Shown here in pieces: positions 30,203 to 30,218 of a DNA stretch of 30,218 bases (position 1 is its first letter; each line of letters begins with the position of its first letter). Origin of the DNA: DASVBJ01 sp036375895 (lineage in GTDB: Bacteria; Actinomycetota; Actinomycetes; JACCUZ01); NCBI GenBank assembly GCA_036375895.1, contig DASVBJ010000009.1, positions 1-30,218 on the forward strand. Direction: 5' to 3'. The notes beneath the pieces were generated by a model, which worked only from the letters and a program-made list of their open reading frames with translations, was not told the origin of the DNA and did no database searches. The position numbers and the translations under genes were made by a program.

Positions 30203-30218
30203 TGTAGCCGTGGGCGAA

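Overview
The window is about 30 kb of chromosome from a very GC-rich actinobacterium. The evidence is extreme G/C at third codon positions, many GTG and some TTG starts, several genes whose start codon lies 6-8 nt after a TANNNT -10 box (leaderless mRNAs), the gene order dnaX-ybaB-recR followed by ask-asd, a WS/DGAT wax-ester/triacylglycerol synthase, and a DasR-type GlcNAc regulator with its operators. I cannot fix the genus from sequence alone. There is no phage, transposon or CRISPR array.

Layout. 1-2943: a truncated small protein gene, a small membrane protein, WS/DGAT, an SRPBCC-fold protein and a small membrane protein. 2944-5249 (minus): asd and ask (lysC), overlapping by 4 nt, at the entry of the Lys/Thr/Met/DAP pathway. 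5375-6079: a lipoprotein. 6090-9831 (minus): DUF5063 protein, recR, ybaB, a 38-codon remnant of a universal stress protein, and dnaX. 9891-10144: SRP RNA (minus) and tRNA-Ser(GGA) (plus). 10079-14577: a small membrane protein whose 3' end lies antisense to the tRNA, a 98-aa conserved actinobacterial protein, a LytR_C-domain protein behind an 8-codon leaderless uORF, an ABC exporter pair and a helical protein.

14776-19006 is the most interesting block. It is a tightly packed six-gene redox operon: two small exported helical proteins, an ApbE-type FMN transferase, a four-histidine ferric-reductase-like membrane cytochrome b, a NuoF/RnfC-like flavo-Fe/S protein, and a three-cysteine ferredoxin. 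No classical FMN-binding target domain is present. Instead, both exported proteins carry the same 9-residue element, HT(T/S)TGASGS, in otherwise dissimilar disordered tails, with almost only synonymous DNA differences. It resembles the (S/T)GA(T/S) flavinylation signal. I infer a minimal-tail flavinylated extracytoplasmic electron-transfer system.

19023-19631 is a methyltransferase. 19691-30218 is an amino-sugar/cell-wall salvage regulon: a secreted GHL10 (DigH/YddW-like) glycosidase, DasR, a DasABC-type importer without its own ATPase, NagZ/DasD, a BadF-type GlcNAc kinase, a SIS-type GlcN-6-P deaminase and NagA. Five dre-like palindromes (consensus near ATTGGTCTANACCAAT) sit in front of the GHL10 gene, between dasR and dasA, and in front of nagA. 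They tie the glycosidase, importer and catabolic enzymes into one DasR regulon. Flow: secreted glycosidase releases oligosaccharides, DasABC imports them, NagZ cleaves to GlcNAc, the kinase makes GlcNAc-6-P, NagA makes GlcN-6-P, and the SIS enzyme makes fructose-6-P plus ammonia.
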